Below the pieces are notes generated by a model. It did not search any database and was not told where the DNA came from. It saw nothing but the letters and a program-made list of their open reading frames with translations. From positions 62,001 to 126,000 of the forward strand of contig NZ_CANMAA010000008.1 in assembly GCF_947495735.1 (NCBI RefSeq): a DNA stretch of 64,000 nucleotides. The letters are read 5' to 3'. Source of the stretch: an uncultured Pseudokineococcus sp. Lineage in GTDB: Bacteria > Actinomycetota > Actinomycetes > Actinomycetales > Quadrisphaeraceae. The number at the start of each line of letters is the position of its first letter. The first letter of the stretch is position 1. The translations under genes and the position numbers were made by a program. Shown in pieces: positions 9,218 to 18,550 of this stretch.

Positions 9218-10909
9218 TCAGCGCTCGGTGACGACGCCCGCCTCGACGTCCCAGCGGCGGGTGAGGGAGACGGCGTCGAGCATCCGCCGGTCGTGCGTGA
9301 CGAGCAGCAGCGTCCCGGGGTAGGCGTCCAGCGCGCTCTCGAGCTGCTCGATCGCCGGCAGGTCGAGGTGGTTGGTGGGCTCGTCCAGCACCAGCAGGTT
9401 GACCCCGCGGGCCTGCAGGAGGGCCATCGCCGCGCGGGTGCGCTCGCCGGGCGAGAGGCTCGCCACGGGGCGCAGCACGTGGTCGGCGCGCAGGCCGAAC
9501 TTGGCCAGCAGCGTGCGCAGCTCGGCCGGGGGCAGGTCCGGGACGTGCGCCGCCATCGCGTCGAGCACGGACGGCGGGGCTGCCGGTGCGCCGCCCGGCG
9601 CGCCTGCAGGCGCCAGAGCCGCCTCGCCCAGCGACCGCCGCGCCTGGTCGACCTCCCCGACGGCGACGCCGGAGCCGAGCCCGCCGTCGCCCTCGTCCAG
9701 CGGCGTCCGCCCGAGCAGCGCGCCCAGCAGCGTCGTCTTGCCCGAGCCGTTGCGGCCCGTGACGCCGATGCGGTCGCCGGCGTCGACCTGCAGGTCCAGC
9801 GGGCCCAGCCGGAACGACCCCCGCTGCACGACCGCGGCCCGCAGCGTCGCGACGACCGAGCCCGAGCGCGGCGCCGCGGCGATCTCGTACCGCAGCTCCC
9901 ACTCCTTGCGCGGCTCCTCCACGACCTCGAGCCGCTCGATCATCCGCTGGGTCTGGCGGGCCTTGGCCGCCTGCTTCTCGGAGCCCTCCCGCGCCTTGTG
10001 GGTGATGTGCTTGTCGCCGTCGCTCTTCTTCTTGACGGCGTCGCGCACGCCCTTGGCCAGCCAGCTGCGCTGCACCTGCCCGCGCTCGGTGAGCGCCGAC
10101 CGGCGGTCGTCGTACTCCTCGTAGGCCTCGCGCGCGTGGCGCCGGGCGGTCTCGCGCTCCTCGAGGTAGGCGTCGTACCCGCCGCCGAAGACGCTGACCT
10201 GCTGCTGCGCGAGGTCCAGCTCGACGACGCGGGTGACGACGCGCGAGAGCAGCTCGCGGTCGTGGCTGACGAGCACGACGCCCGCGCGCTGCTCGCGCAG
10301 GAAGCGCTCGAGGCGCGCGAGCCCGTCCAGGTCGAGGTCGTTCGTCGGCTCGTCGAGCAGCACGACGTCGAAGCGGGAGAGCAGCAGCGCCGCCAGGCCG
10401 ACCCGGGCCGCCTGGCCGCCGGACAGCGACGTCATGGCCGCCGAGGTGTCCAGCGCCAGGCCCAGGTCGGCGAGGACGGCGCCGGTGCGCTCCTCGAGGT
10501 CGGCGCCCCCGAGGGCCAACCAGCGCTCCAGGGCCTCGGCGTAGGCGTCGTCCGCCCCGGGGGCGCCGTCGGCGAGAGCCTGCGCGCCGGCGTCCATCGC
10601 GGCCTGGGCGTCGGCGACGCCGGTGCGCCGGGCCAGGTGCGCCAGCACGTCCTCGCCGGCGCGGCGCTCGACCTCCTGGGGCAGCCACCCGCGGACGGCG
10701 CCGGGCGGGGTCGTGGCGACCGTCCCCTCCTGCGGCTCCTCGACGCCGGCGAGCATCCGCAGCAGGGTGGACTTGCCGGCGCCGTTGGCGCCGACGAGGC
10801 CGACGACGTCGCCGGGGGCGACGACGAGGTCCAGGCCGGAGAAGAGGGTGCGGTCGGCGTGGCCGGCGGCGAGGCCGCGGGCCACCAGGGTGGCGCTCAC
10901 GCGGGACAT
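9218..10909 (-). CDS. ABC-F family ATP-binding protein
   Basis: This soluble duplicated ABC ATPase has no membrane domain; ABC-F proteins act on the ribosome (translation factor or antibiotic protection). In 563 residues it has two complete cassettes: Walker A GANGAGKST with signature LSGGQAARV and Walker B VVLLDEPTNDLDL, then GRNGSGKTT, LSPGERTRA and LLVLDEPTNHLDL. A charged, Lys-rich linker lies between them around KKKSDGDKHITHKARE. I chose the ATG at 10909 because GGGAG lies just upstream and the ABC domain starts within 10 residues. No resistance partner is adjacent, so housekeeping versus resistance function cannot be decided. Confidence 0.9.
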   Translation of the reverse strand: MSRVSATLVARGLAAGHADRTLFSGLDLVVAPGDVVGLVGANGAGKSTLLRMLAGVEEPQEGTVATTPPGAVRGWLPQEVERRAGEDVLAHLARRTGVADAQAAMDAGAQALADGAPGADDAYAEALERWLALGGADLEERTGAVLADLGLALDTSAAMTSLSGGQAARVGLAALLLSRFDVVLLDEPTNDLDLDGLARLERFLREQRAGVVLVSHDRELLSRVVTRVVELDLAQQQVSVFGGGYDAYLEERETARRHAREAYEEYDDRRSALTERGQVQRSWLAKGVRDAVKKKSDGDKHITHKAREGSEKQAAKARQTQRMIERLEVVEEPRKEWELRYEIAAAPRSGSVVATLRAAVVQRGSFRLGPLDLQVDAGDRIGVTGRNGSGKTTLLGALLGRTPLDEGDGGLGSGVAVGEVDQARRSLGEAALAPAGAPGGAPAAPPSVLDAMAAHVPDLPPAELRTLLAKFGLRADHVLRPVASLSPGERTRAAMALLQARGVNLLVLDEPTNHLDLPAIEQLESALDAYPGTLLLVTHDRRMLDAVSLTRRWDVEAGVVTER

Positions 10910-11028
10910 GCTCCCAGCGTCGCGGGGGGCGGGTCGACGCAGTTGACCGCGCGGTGAGCCCCTGGGGTCGGTAGACACGTCCCTCAGGCCACACCCCCGA
11001 CGCACTCCTGACGCACCTGGAGATCTCC

Positions 11029-11211
11029 GTGCCCTTCATCATCAACATGGTCCGCCGCTGGGCCCTCGCCGCCGTCGTCATCCCCCTCGCGGGCAAGCTC
11101 CTGGGCGTCGTCTCCCGCAAGGTCAAGGCCAGCCGCGGGGAGAACGGGCTCACCAGCGCCCTCGACAAGGCCAGCAGCGCCGTGACGGCCCGGGGACGCC
11201 GGAAGAAGTGA
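11029..11211 (+). CDS. Small membrane-associated protein of unknown function
   Basis: This 60-residue protein starts at a GTG preceded by GGAG. The first half is a hydrophobic helix (RRWALAAVVIPLAGKLLGVV). The second half is Lys/Arg-rich and ends in ARGRRKK, the layout of a small membrane anchor with a basic cytoplasmic tail. It is convergent with the SpoIIE-type phosphatase gene. I recognise no family, but the codon use and clean start argue that it is real. Confidence 0.65.
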   Translation: MPFIINMVRRWALAAVVIPLAGKLLGVVSRKVKASRGENGLTSALDKASSAVTARGRRKK

Positions 11212-11307
11212 TGCGCGTCCCCGCGCGGCCCCGCCTCGACGGCGGGACCGCGCGGGGGCAGGCGGGCTCGGTCGGCGGGCGCGGTCGTCGGACCGGGGTC
11301 CGCGGCC

Positions 11308-12945
11308 TCAGGCGGCCGGGTCGTCCGGGTGCAGCCGCAGCGCCAGGAGCGCGACGTCGTCCTCGGCGTCCAGGGCCAGCCGCAGGACGAGCTGGTCGAG
11401 CAGGTCGGCCAGGGGCAGGCCGCCCAGCTCCGCGAAGGCGGCCTCCAGGGCCGCCGTGCCCTCGCTGACCCCGAGGTCGCGCCGCTCGACGAGCCCGTCG
11501 GTGTAGAGCAGCACGGTCGCCCCGGCCTCGAGGTCGACGGTCCTGTCCTCGCGCGGCATCTCCGGCAGGACGCCGAGCATCAGGTCGCCGGCGCCGCGCA
11601 GGTCCGTGACCTGGCCGTCGGCCCGGCGCAGCAGCGGGGCCGGGTGGCCCGCGCGGCTCCACGTCAGCCGCCGCGAGGTGTCGGGCCCCTCCGGGGGCTG
11701 CGCCACGTGCATGACGACGGCAGTGCCCGTGCGGCCGGGCAGCAGCCGGTCCATGGCGCGGTCCAGCCGTGCGAGCAGCGCCGACGGGGGCTCGTCGCGG
11801 TCGGAGACGAACCCGCGCAGCATCGAGCGCAGCTGCCCCATGGTGGCGGCGGCGCCGACGTCGTGGCCGGCGACGTCGCCGATGACCAGCGTGGTGCCGC
11901 CGTCGGGCGCGTCCACGGCGTCGTACCAGTCGCCGCCGACGCGGGCCGTGCGCGCCGCCGTCCGGTACAGCGCCGCCAGCTCGAGGGAGTCGCGCGGCGG
12001 CAGGTCGGTCAGCATCGCCCGCTGCAGCGTCTCGGCCACGTGCTGGCGCTGCTCCAGCAGGGTGGCCCGCTGGATGGCCTGGGCCGTGTAGCCGGCGAAG
12101 ACCGACAGGAGCCCGCGCTCCTCGCGGCTCATGACGTGCTCCTCGGCCCACGTGACGGCGAGGGTGCCGAGCGCCACGTCCCCCGCGATGAGCGGCAGGT
12201 GCGCCAGCGCGTGCACGCCGGCGGTCTCCAGGTCGGGGCCGACGTCGGGGAACTCCGCCAGGGCCTCGGCCCGGCTCTCGTGCAGGTGGGCGCGCCCGGT
12301 GCGGGCCGTCGTCGCGGGCGGGCTCTCCACGTCGAAGGGGAAGACCGCCCACGCGTCCGCGGTCGCCTCGGGCAGGGGGGCCAGGCTGACGTACCGCATG
12401 GTCCGCTGGTCGGCGCTGAGGAGCGCGATGCCGGCGAAGCTCGCGGTGAACCCGGTCAGGGCCACCCGGGCGACGACGTCGGCCACCTCGGCGACCGTGC
12501 GCGGCCGGGCGACCGCCTCGGACAGGCGCAGCAGCAGGTGGGCGCGGTCGAGGGCCCGCTCCAGGTCGTCGGTGAGGCGGGCGGCCTGGCGGTCGCGCGC
12601 GCGCCGGGCGTCGGTGGTGCGGGCGGCGACGACGACCTCGCCGTCCTCCCCGGCCGTGGCCTCGCCCTGGACCCACATGTCCAGGCCGGTGTCGTACCCG
12701 TCGAAGGGCGCCGGCTCGTCGAGCGCGCGGGCCGTGGCCACCGCCGTGCGCAGGAGGCCGTCGCGCGCCAAGGGCAGCGCGTCCAGGTGCTGGCCGAGCA
12801 CCCCACCGGCCACGACGCCCAGCACCTCCGCGGCACCCCGGTTGGCGTAGAGGACGACGTCGCAGGCGTCGACGACCACGAGGCCGTCGCGGGCGCTGTC
12901 GAGCGCGCGCAGCAGCGAGGCGGGTGCCTGCGCGCCAGCCTCCAC
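11308..12945 (-). CDS. SpoIIE/RsbU-type PP2C phosphatase with PAS and GAF-like regions
   Basis: This is a signalling phosphatase of the partner-switching type that dephosphorylates anti-anti-sigma factors. The 545-residue protein reads PAS-like (LDSARDGLVVVDACDVVLYANRGAAEVLG), a GAF-like middle (DVVARVALTGFTASFAGIALL onward), then a PP2C/SpoIIE domain with RVGGDWYDAV, LVIGDVAGHDVGAA and LLYTDGLVERR, which hold the metal Asp residues. The GTG at 12945 follows GGAGG. No anti-sigma or STAS partner lies nearby, so its target is elsewhere in the genome. Confidence 0.85.
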   Translation of the reverse strand: MEAGAQAPASLLRALDSARDGLVVVDACDVVLYANRGAAEVLGVVAGGVLGQHLDALPLARDGLLRTAVATARALDEPAPFDGYDTGLDMWVQGEATAGEDGEVVVAARTTDARRARDRQAARLTDDLERALDRAHLLLRLSEAVARPRTVAEVADVVARVALTGFTASFAGIALLSADQRTMRYVSLAPLPEATADAWAVFPFDVESPPATTARTGRAHLHESRAEALAEFPDVGPDLETAGVHALAHLPLIAGDVALGTLAVTWAEEHVMSREERGLLSVFAGYTAQAIQRATLLEQRQHVAETLQRAMLTDLPPRDSLELAALYRTAARTARVGGDWYDAVDAPDGGTTLVIGDVAGHDVGAAATMGQLRSMLRGFVSDRDEPPSALLARLDRAMDRLLPGRTGTAVVMHVAQPPEGPDTSRRLTWSRAGHPAPLLRRADGQVTDLRGAGDLMLGVLPEMPREDRTVDLEAGATVLLYTDGLVERRDLGVSEGTAALEAAFAELGGLPLADLLDQLVLRLALDAEDDVALLALRLHPDDPAA

Positions 12946-13100
12946 GTCCACCTCCGTCCTCCTCCGAGCCCTCGAGCACGAGGTCCGCTGGGCTGCTGCC
13001 CCGTTCGTCCGTCTCCTGCAGAGGTTAGCCGCCGGTTCCCGACCGGGTTCCCGCGCCGGGGTGCGGCAGGGCAGCGGTGGGACGGGGAGCCCCCACGCAG

Positions 13101-13136
13101 CAGGACCGCCCACGACGAGCGTCGTGGGCGGTCCTG
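13101..13136 (-). terminator. Strong hairpin after ndh
   Basis: CAGGACCGCCCACGAC at 13101-13116 and its perfect complement at 13121-13136 leave a 4-base loop. It sits 20 bases beyond the ndh stop and before the next gene on the same strand. There is no U-run, which is usual for GC-rich actinobacterial terminators. Confidence 0.75.
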
Positions 13137-13155
13137 TGCGGTGCGCAGGAGCGGG

Positions 13156-14523
13156 TCAGGCGTTGCCGCCCTGCCTCTCGAGCTGGGGGTCGACCTCGGC
13201 CTTCGGCTCGTCGGAGAGCTGGCGGCCCGCCTGGGGCACGCGCTGGGTCTCCCCCGGGATGAGGTTCTGCATGCCGGTGCGGGTCAGGTGCGTGGCGATG
13301 TTCGTCAGCACCGCGAGGCGGTTGCGGTAGGAGTGCAGCAGCGCGATGTGCAGCCCCATCCACATGAGCCAGGCGACGGCGGCCGTGAACTTCCCCTTGA
13401 ACGGCCACTTGATGTCGGCGACCGCCGCGCCGCGGCCGATGATCGCCATCGTGCCCTTGTCCTTGTACTGGAAGGGCACCGCCGGCTCGCCGGCGAGCAG
13501 GTGCTTGACGTTCAGCGCGGCGTGCTTGCCGGTCTGGATGGCGGGCTGGGCGAGCTGCGGCAGCGGGGACCCGTCGACGACGCCGACGTCGCCGACGGCG
13601 AAGACGGAGTCGCTGCCCTGGATGCGCAGGTCGGCCTCGGTCTGGAGGCGGCCACCCCGGCCCTGCGGGAAGCCCCACTCCGACAGCGACTTCGGCGCGG
13701 ACACGCCGCTGGTCCACACGGTCAGGGCCGAGGGGATCTCCTCGCCGCCCTTGAGCACGACGACGTCCTCGCGCACCTCGGCCACGGCCGAGCCGAGGCG
13801 CAGCTCGACGCCGCGCTGCTCGAGCGCGCCCCTGGCGTACTGGCGCAGCGAGTCGTCGAAGGGCGCGAGCACGAACTCGAGCATCTCGATGCAGACGACG
13901 CGCACCCGGGAGGGGTCGAGCTCGGGGTAGTTCTCGGCGACGTAGGTGTTGCGCAGCTCGGCGATGGAGCCGGCCATCTCGGAGCCGGTCGCGCCGCCCC
14001 CGACGACGACGATGCACGGCGGCTCCTCGCCGCCGTGCTCGGCGGCCTGCTCGAAGGCCGTGAGCAGCCGGTCGCGGACGGCGATCGCGCCGTTGCGCGT
14101 GTACATCGTCAGCGTGTGCTCCTCGGCCCCGGGGATGCCGAAGTAGTTCGCCGCGATGCCGGTGGAGACGATGAGGTAGTCGTAGGAGACGTCCTCGCCC
14201 TCCGCCATGCGCAGGACCTTCGCCTCGGCGTCGAGGCCGGTCACGGTGCCCTGGCGGAAGCCCACCCGGCGGCGCCCGCCGGTGAAGGTCCGCAGCGAGT
14301 AGGTGACGTCGCCGGGGTTGAGCCCGCCGGTGGCCACCTGGAAGAGGAAGGGCTGGAAGGTGTTGTAGGCGTTCCGGTCGACGAGCAGGACGTCGGCGTC
14401 GGCGTCGACGTCGCCCAGCTCGCGGACGGCCGACAGCCCGGCGAAGCCGGCGCCGAGCACGACGACCTTGGGTCGGCCGGCGGAGCGGCCCTGGGGTCGA
14501 CCAGTGGTGGCGGTGGTGGTCAA
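13156..14523 (-). CDS. ndh: Type II NADH dehydrogenase (NDH-2)
   Basis: This membrane-bound flavoprotein passes electrons from NADH to the quinone pool without proton pumping. The 455-residue protein has two nucleotide-binding folds: KVVVLGAGFAGLSAV at the N-terminus for FAD and CIVVVGGGATGSEMAGS for NADH, plus SVFAVGDVGVV and a C-terminal amphipathic or hydrophobic stretch (KFTAAVAWLMWMGLHIALLHSY) for membrane attachment. I prefer the TTG at 14523 because GAGGAG lies 7 bases upstream and the protein then starts just before the Rossmann fold; a GTG at 14565 is the alternative. It could feed the cytochrome bd oxidase or nitrate reductase encoded later in the window. Confidence 0.88.
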   Translation of the reverse strand: MTTTATTGRPQGRSAGRPKVVVLGAGFAGLSAVRELGDVDADADVLLVDRNAYNTFQPFLFQVATGGLNPGDVTYSLRTFTGGRRRVGFRQGTVTGLDAEAKVLRMAEGEDVSYDYLIVSTGIAANYFGIPGAEEHTLTMYTRNGAIAVRDRLLTAFEQAAEHGGEEPPCIVVVGGGATGSEMAGSIAELRNTYVAENYPELDPSRVRVVCIEMLEFVLAPFDDSLRQYARGALEQRGVELRLGSAVAEVREDVVVLKGGEEIPSALTVWTSGVSAPKSLSEWGFPQGRGGRLQTEADLRIQGSDSVFAVGDVGVVDGSPLPQLAQPAIQTGKHAALNVKHLLAGEPAVPFQYKDKGTMAIIGRGAAVADIKWPFKGKFTAAVAWLMWMGLHIALLHSYRNRLAVLTNIATHLTRTGMQNLIPGETQRVPQAGRQLSDEPKAEVDPQLERQGGNA

Positions 14524-14900
14524 GAGGACTCCTCGAGCGCGCGGACAGGTGCCTGGGCGCAGCACAGCCTAGGGAAGCCGCGGCGCCCGTCGACCCCCAG
14601 GGTGCCCGGTGCGCCCTCTCCGCCCGACCCGCCGTGCTCCGGCGGCGCCCGGGGAGCGCCCAGGACGGCGCCCAGGACGGCGCCCAGGACGGCGCGCCGA
14701 CCGCCCCCGATCGCCCCCGCCTCGGACGGGCGGGGGACCGGTCCGGAGCCGGGCCCGCGCTGCGCTCCCGCCGCTGCGGCACCGCCCGTGGACGTCCCTC
14801 CCGGTGGCGCGGTGAGGCGAGGGCTTCATCGACGGCTCGGCCTGCCGATGGAGACGGGGCGGGGACGTCCCCCGCCGTCCCCTGCGCCCGAGGAGCCCCG
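14524..14900. other. Gene-free divergent intergenic region with short tandem repeat
   Basis: No convincing gene is seen in these 377 bases between ndh and the wall-protein gene. A 12-base unit GCGCCCAGGACG is repeated three times in tandem at 14656-14691. Promoters for both divergent genes should lie here, but I see no clear -10/-35 pair. Confidence 0.6.
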
Positions 14901-16727
14901 ATGAGCCGCCCCGCCGAGACGTCCGGCGCCGCCCGCGCCGCGCTGCGGCGACCCGGTGCCCCCGCGCGCGGACCGGTGCTGGCCCTGCTCGCCCTCGTGG
15001 CGGGCCTGCTGGCCCTCGCGCTGGGTGCCTCGCCGGCGAGCGCGCTGGCGGCGGAGCCCGACCTGCGCGTCGCCCCCGGCGGCAGCGCCGTCCTCCCCGC
15101 TGCGGCGCCGCCCCGCGAGGGCGTCGAGTGGCAGCTGGTGGGCGAGCCCGACGCCTCGCTGGTGCGCTCGGCGGTCGTGGACGCGGCGACCGGGGAGCTC
15201 GCCGTCGAGGTGGCCGACGGGTACCGCGGGCGCCTGGTGCTGGCGCGGCGCGCCGTCGACCGCGGGACGGGCACCGCCGACGAGCCGGAGCGCGTCGTGG
15301 TCGAGGTGGCGGACGACGAGCCGCTCGCGCCGGGCGAGCGCCTGCGCGCGCCCCTGTCCGCCGACGGCACGGCCGTCGTCGAGGTCCTGCTGCCCCCGGC
15401 TCCCGACGGCGCCGCCCGGGCGGTCGAGGCGGGCCCGGGCCTGGTCGCGGACGTGGACCCCGAGACCGGGGTGCTGCGCGTGGAGTCCGAGCCGGGCGTC
15501 GCCGGGGCGAGCCGCGTGACGGTGGTCTCCGTGGACGCCGACGGCGCCCCCGCGGGCGAGCCGCTCGAGGTGCCCGTGGACGTCGCGCCCTCGCTGCCCG
15601 CGCTGCGCGGCGAGGGCCGCGCGGACGCCCCCGTCGGGGTGCCGCTGCCGGACGTCGTCGGCGGGTCCGCGGGCGACCTGTCCGTGCAGACCGGGGAGGA
15701 CGGCCCCGCCGCGGACGTCCGCGGCGGTGCCCTCGTCCTCGAGCCGGGCGGCGCGAGCGGCCTGCTGCACCTCGCGCTCGTGCCCTCGGCCGGCGGGGTC
15801 GCGGGCGACCCCGCCCCCGTGGCGGTGGACGTGGCCCCCGTCGTCGTCGCCGAGGAGGTCTCCGGGGCCCCGGGCGAGGAGGTGCCCGTGCCGCTGGAGC
15901 TGCTGGGGACCGACGCCGCTCCCGTCCTCGTCGACGACGCCGCCGGCGCGCTGGCCGTGGTCGGCGACGGGCTCGTGGCCCGGGTGCCCGGCGACGCGCG
16001 GGAGGACCTGCGCGGCGCGGTCGCCGTCGTCGACGCGGACGGGCTGCGCGGGGAGCCCGTGCCCGTCGTCGTCCGGGTCAGCGCGCCCGTGGTGGAGGCG
16101 CCCGTGGTGGAGGCGCCCGTGGTGGAGGCGCCGGTGGGGGACGCGCCGGAGCCCGCGACCCCGGAGCCCGTCGTCGAGCCGGTGGCCGAGCCCGCGGCGC
16201 CCGCGGGTCGCGTCGCTGCCGCCGTCCTGCCCCGGGCGCAGGCGGCGTCGACGCCGGAGCCCGTCGACGTCGTCGCCGAGGCCGCGGCGCGGCAGCAGGC
16301 GGAGGACCAGGCGGCCGCCGAGCGGGCCGCCGCCGACCAGGCCGCTGCCCAGCGGGCCGCAGCCGACCAGGCGGCCGCCGACGCGGCCGGGGGGCAGCAG
16401 GTGTCCGCCTCCGGCGCGCTCCCGGACCCCGTCCTCACCAGCGCGGCCGCGACGACGACCGCGGGAGCGCCGCCGGCGGGCGACCAGGTGGCCCCCGGCC
16501 TGGTGGTCCTCGACACGTTCAGCACGTCCGCCACCACCGACGTCGGGTCCGCGGCGACCGTCCCGCCCGTCACGACCGCGCCCCCGACGACCGCGCCCGT
16601 GCTCACGGCCCTGCCGCGCACGGGCGGGGAGCTGGCGCTCGGAGGGGCGCTGGGGGGCCTCGTCCTGCTGGCCGGCCTCGCCCTGCTCGTGGGCGCGCGG
16701 CGCCGGCTGCGGGTCGCCAGGGGCTGA
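14901..16727 (+). CDS. LPXTG-anchored cell-wall surface protein
   Basis: This is a secreted protein expected to be attached to peptidoglycan by sortase. In 608 residues the order is: signal peptide with hydrophobic core (LALLALVAGLLALALG) ending near ASALAAE; a Gly/Ala/Val-rich acidic region with beta-domain-like repeats; VVEAP three times in tandem (16087-16131); an Ala/Gln/Asp-rich coiled segment around 16300-16390; a Thr/Pro stalk; and the sorting signal LPRTGG, a hydrophobic helix and a basic tail (GARRRLRVARG). ATG at 14901 follows GAGGAG. No sortase gene is in the window. The ligand or function is unknown. Confidence 0.85.
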   Translation: MSRPAETSGAARAALRRPGAPARGPVLALLALVAGLLALALGASPASALAAEPDLRVAPGGSAVLPAAAPPREGVEWQLVGEPDASLVRSAVVDAATGELAVEVADGYRGRLVLARRAVDRGTGTADEPERVVVEVADDEPLAPGERLRAPLSADGTAVVEVLLPPAPDGAARAVEAGPGLVADVDPETGVLRVESEPGVAGASRVTVVSVDADGAPAGEPLEVPVDVAPSLPALRGEGRADAPVGVPLPDVVGGSAGDLSVQTGEDGPAADVRGGALVLEPGGASGLLHLALVPSAGGVAGDPAPVAVDVAPVVVAEEVSGAPGEEVPVPLELLGTDAAPVLVDDAAGALAVVGDGLVARVPGDAREDLRGAVAVVDADGLRGEPVPVVVRVSAPVVEAPVVEAPVVEAPVGDAPEPATPEPVVEPVAEPAAPAGRVAAAVLPRAQAASTPEPVDVVAEAAARQQAEDQAAAERAAADQAAAQRAAADQAAADAAGGQQVSASGALPDPVLTSAAATTTAGAPPAGDQVAPGLVVLDTFSTSATTDVGSAATVPPVTTAPPTTAPVLTALPRTGGELALGGALGGLVLLAGLALLVGARRRLRVARG

Positions 16728-16755
16728 GCCCGCCGGCGGCGCGACGCCGGGGGCG

Positions 16756-16774
16756 GGGCCGCGGGGTGCGGCCC
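16756..16774 (+). terminator. Hairpin after the LPXTG gene
   Basis: GGGCCGC at 16756-16762 pairs perfectly with GCGGCCC at 16768-16774 across a 5-base loop, about 28 bases after the stop and before a convergent gene. Confidence 0.5.
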
Positions 16775-16838
16775 AGTCGTGGGCCAGAGGTGACGTCCCG
16801 ACCACGCGTCCTCGTCCGCGACCAGGCGGCGGGAGCGC

Positions 16839-17435
16839 TCAGACGGGGTGCGCGGCGCGCCCGCGGCGGCCGCGCAGCCGCACCACGACGACGGCGGCGA
16901 CGACGAGCAGCGCCAGGGCCACGAGGACGAGCAGCGGGGCCAGCAGCGCCGAGGCCACGAGCCCGAGGGAGAGGGCGTCCTCGGCGACCGAGGCCACCGG
17001 GGCGCCGATCCCCAGCGTCGCGGCGTCGACGCCCGCCCGCCCCGCCGCCTTGAGCAGGTGGACGGCGAGCGCCAGGGCGGCGCCGGCCACGACGGTCCCC
17101 CAGTCGACCGAGGCGAGCCACGAGGGCAGGTCCGTGACCGGGGCCCCTCCGGCGACGCCCGTGCCGGCGCCGGCGGCGACGCCGCCGGCGAGCGGGCGCA
17201 CCGCCGTCTGCAGGACGTCGTTGACGGAGTCGACCCCGGGCACCTTGTCGGCGAGGGTCTCGACGAGCAGCAGCGCGCCCAGGCCCACGAGCACGGCGGA
17301 CTCGGCGAGCCACGCCCAGCCGTCGGGCAGCGCCAGGAGGTCGGTGGTCCGGGCCACCAGCCCCAGGACCAGCAGCGGCAGCCAGGCGTTGAGCCCGGCG
17401 GCGCTCGCGAGCCCCGCCCCGGTCAGCAGCTCCAC
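16839..17435 (-). CDS. DUF4126 family membrane protein
   Basis: This integral membrane protein of 198 residues has about five hydrophobic helices. The start (LLTGAGLASAAGLNAWLPLLVLGL), the LADKVPGVDSVNDVLQTAVRP segment and the GIGAPVASVAEDALS segment recall DUF4126 proteins. Its role is unknown. GTG at 17435 follows GGAGG. The protein ends in a short Arg-rich tail. It precedes nothing obviously related; the DUF368 gene lies upstream on the same strand, 132 bases away. Confidence 0.72.
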   Translation of the reverse strand: MELLTGAGLASAAGLNAWLPLLVLGLVARTTDLLALPDGWAWLAESAVLVGLGALLLVETLADKVPGVDSVNDVLQTAVRPLAGGVAAGAGTGVAGGAPVTDLPSWLASVDWGTVVAGAALALAVHLLKAAGRAGVDAATLGIGAPVASVAEDALSLGLVASALLAPLLVLVALALLVVAAVVVVRLRGRRGRAAHPV

Positions 17436-17567
17436 GGGTCCCCCTCCGCCGGCGTCCTGCGCGCCCGTCCTCGGGCGGTGGCCACGCTACGGACGTCCGC
17501 GCGGCCGGGCTCGGCGGTCCTCAGGAGGCGGCGGTCCCAGGAGGAGGGGCTCCAGGAGGCGAGGGGC

Positions 17568-18503
17568 TCAGGTGGCGGGGCGGTCGCCGCCGCTCGCGGT
17601 GGCGTCGGGCCCGCCGGCCAGCCGCTCGACGACGAGCAGCACCACGACGAAGGCTGCGCCCGCCAGGGCGAGACCCACGACGGGAAGGACGTCGCCGGTG
17701 GGGGCGAGGACCCCGCGGTCCTCGGTCTGCCACGGCCACAGGGCGCGCAGCGACCCCGCCATCAGCCCCGTCATGACGGCGAGCGTGACGGCGCGGTGGG
17801 TGGAGAGCAGGTGCTGCAGCAGCCGCACGAAGACCGCCAGCCCGAGGCCGGCGCCCAGCGCGAAGGCCCCGAGGTAGGCGAGGTCGCGGGCGTTGACCGC
17901 GGCGAGCGTCGGCTCGTACAGGCCGACCGTCGCGAGCAGGAACGAGCCGGAGACCCCCGGCAGCACGAGGGCGCAGATGGCCACCGCGGCCGCCAGCGAG
18001 ACCACGGGCAGCGGCGGGTCGGCCGCCGTGCCCGGGGGCAGGCCCGTCAGGAGGAAGGCGAGCACCGCCGAGACGGCCATCAGCAGCACCAGCCGGCCCG
18101 TCCAGCGGCCCACCATCATCGCGGGCACGGCGAGGGAGGCGAGGACGAGCCCGGCGAACACCGCGCGCGAGCCGACGGGGTGCTCCTCGATGAGCGGCTC
18201 GATGAGCCGGGCGCCGAGGACGACGGCCACGACCATGCCCGCCAGCAGCGGGGCCACGACGAGCCAGTGCCCCCGCGCGATCTCCGCGCGGGCGCCGCGG
18301 ACGTCGCCCCGCAGGAGGCGCTGGGCGGCCGACACCGTGTGCCCGGCCGTGTCGATCAGCCGGTCGTAGACCCCGGTGATGAGCGCGATGGTGCCGCCGC
18401 TGACGCCGGGCACCACCTCGGCGGCGCCCATCAGGAGACCCCGCCCCACGTGCAGGGGCAGGTGGCTCACCGGCGTCCGGGTCTTCGCCGGCTGCGTCGT
18501 CAT
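17568..18503 (-). CDS. DUF368 family membrane protein
   Basis: This 311-residue polytopic membrane protein carries the family hallmarks near the N-terminus (GAAEVVPGVSGGTIALITGVYDRL) and a second, related LVLPGVSGSFLLATVGLYE segment in the middle, giving an inverted-duplicate look. Some DUF368 relatives have been implicated in flipping undecaprenyl phosphate; I offer that only as a family hint. ATG at 18503 was chosen because the family N-terminus begins right after it; the frame upstream of it is a shadow of the next gene. Confidence 0.8.
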   Translation of the reverse strand: MTTQPAKTRTPVSHLPLHVGRGLLMGAAEVVPGVSGGTIALITGVYDRLIDTAGHTVSAAQRLLRGDVRGARAEIARGHWLVVAPLLAGMVVAVVLGARLIEPLIEEHPVGSRAVFAGLVLASLAVPAMMVGRWTGRLVLLMAVSAVLAFLLTGLPPGTAADPPLPVVSLAAAVAICALVLPGVSGSFLLATVGLYEPTLAAVNARDLAYLGAFALGAGLGLAVFVRLLQHLLSTHRAVTLAVMTGLMAGSLRALWPWQTEDRGVLAPTGDVLPVVGLALAGAAFVVVLLVVERLAGGPDATASGGDRPAT

Positions 18504-18550
18504 GGCAGAACCGTAGGCGGGGCCGCCGCCCCCGGGCGCCGCTGCCGCGC

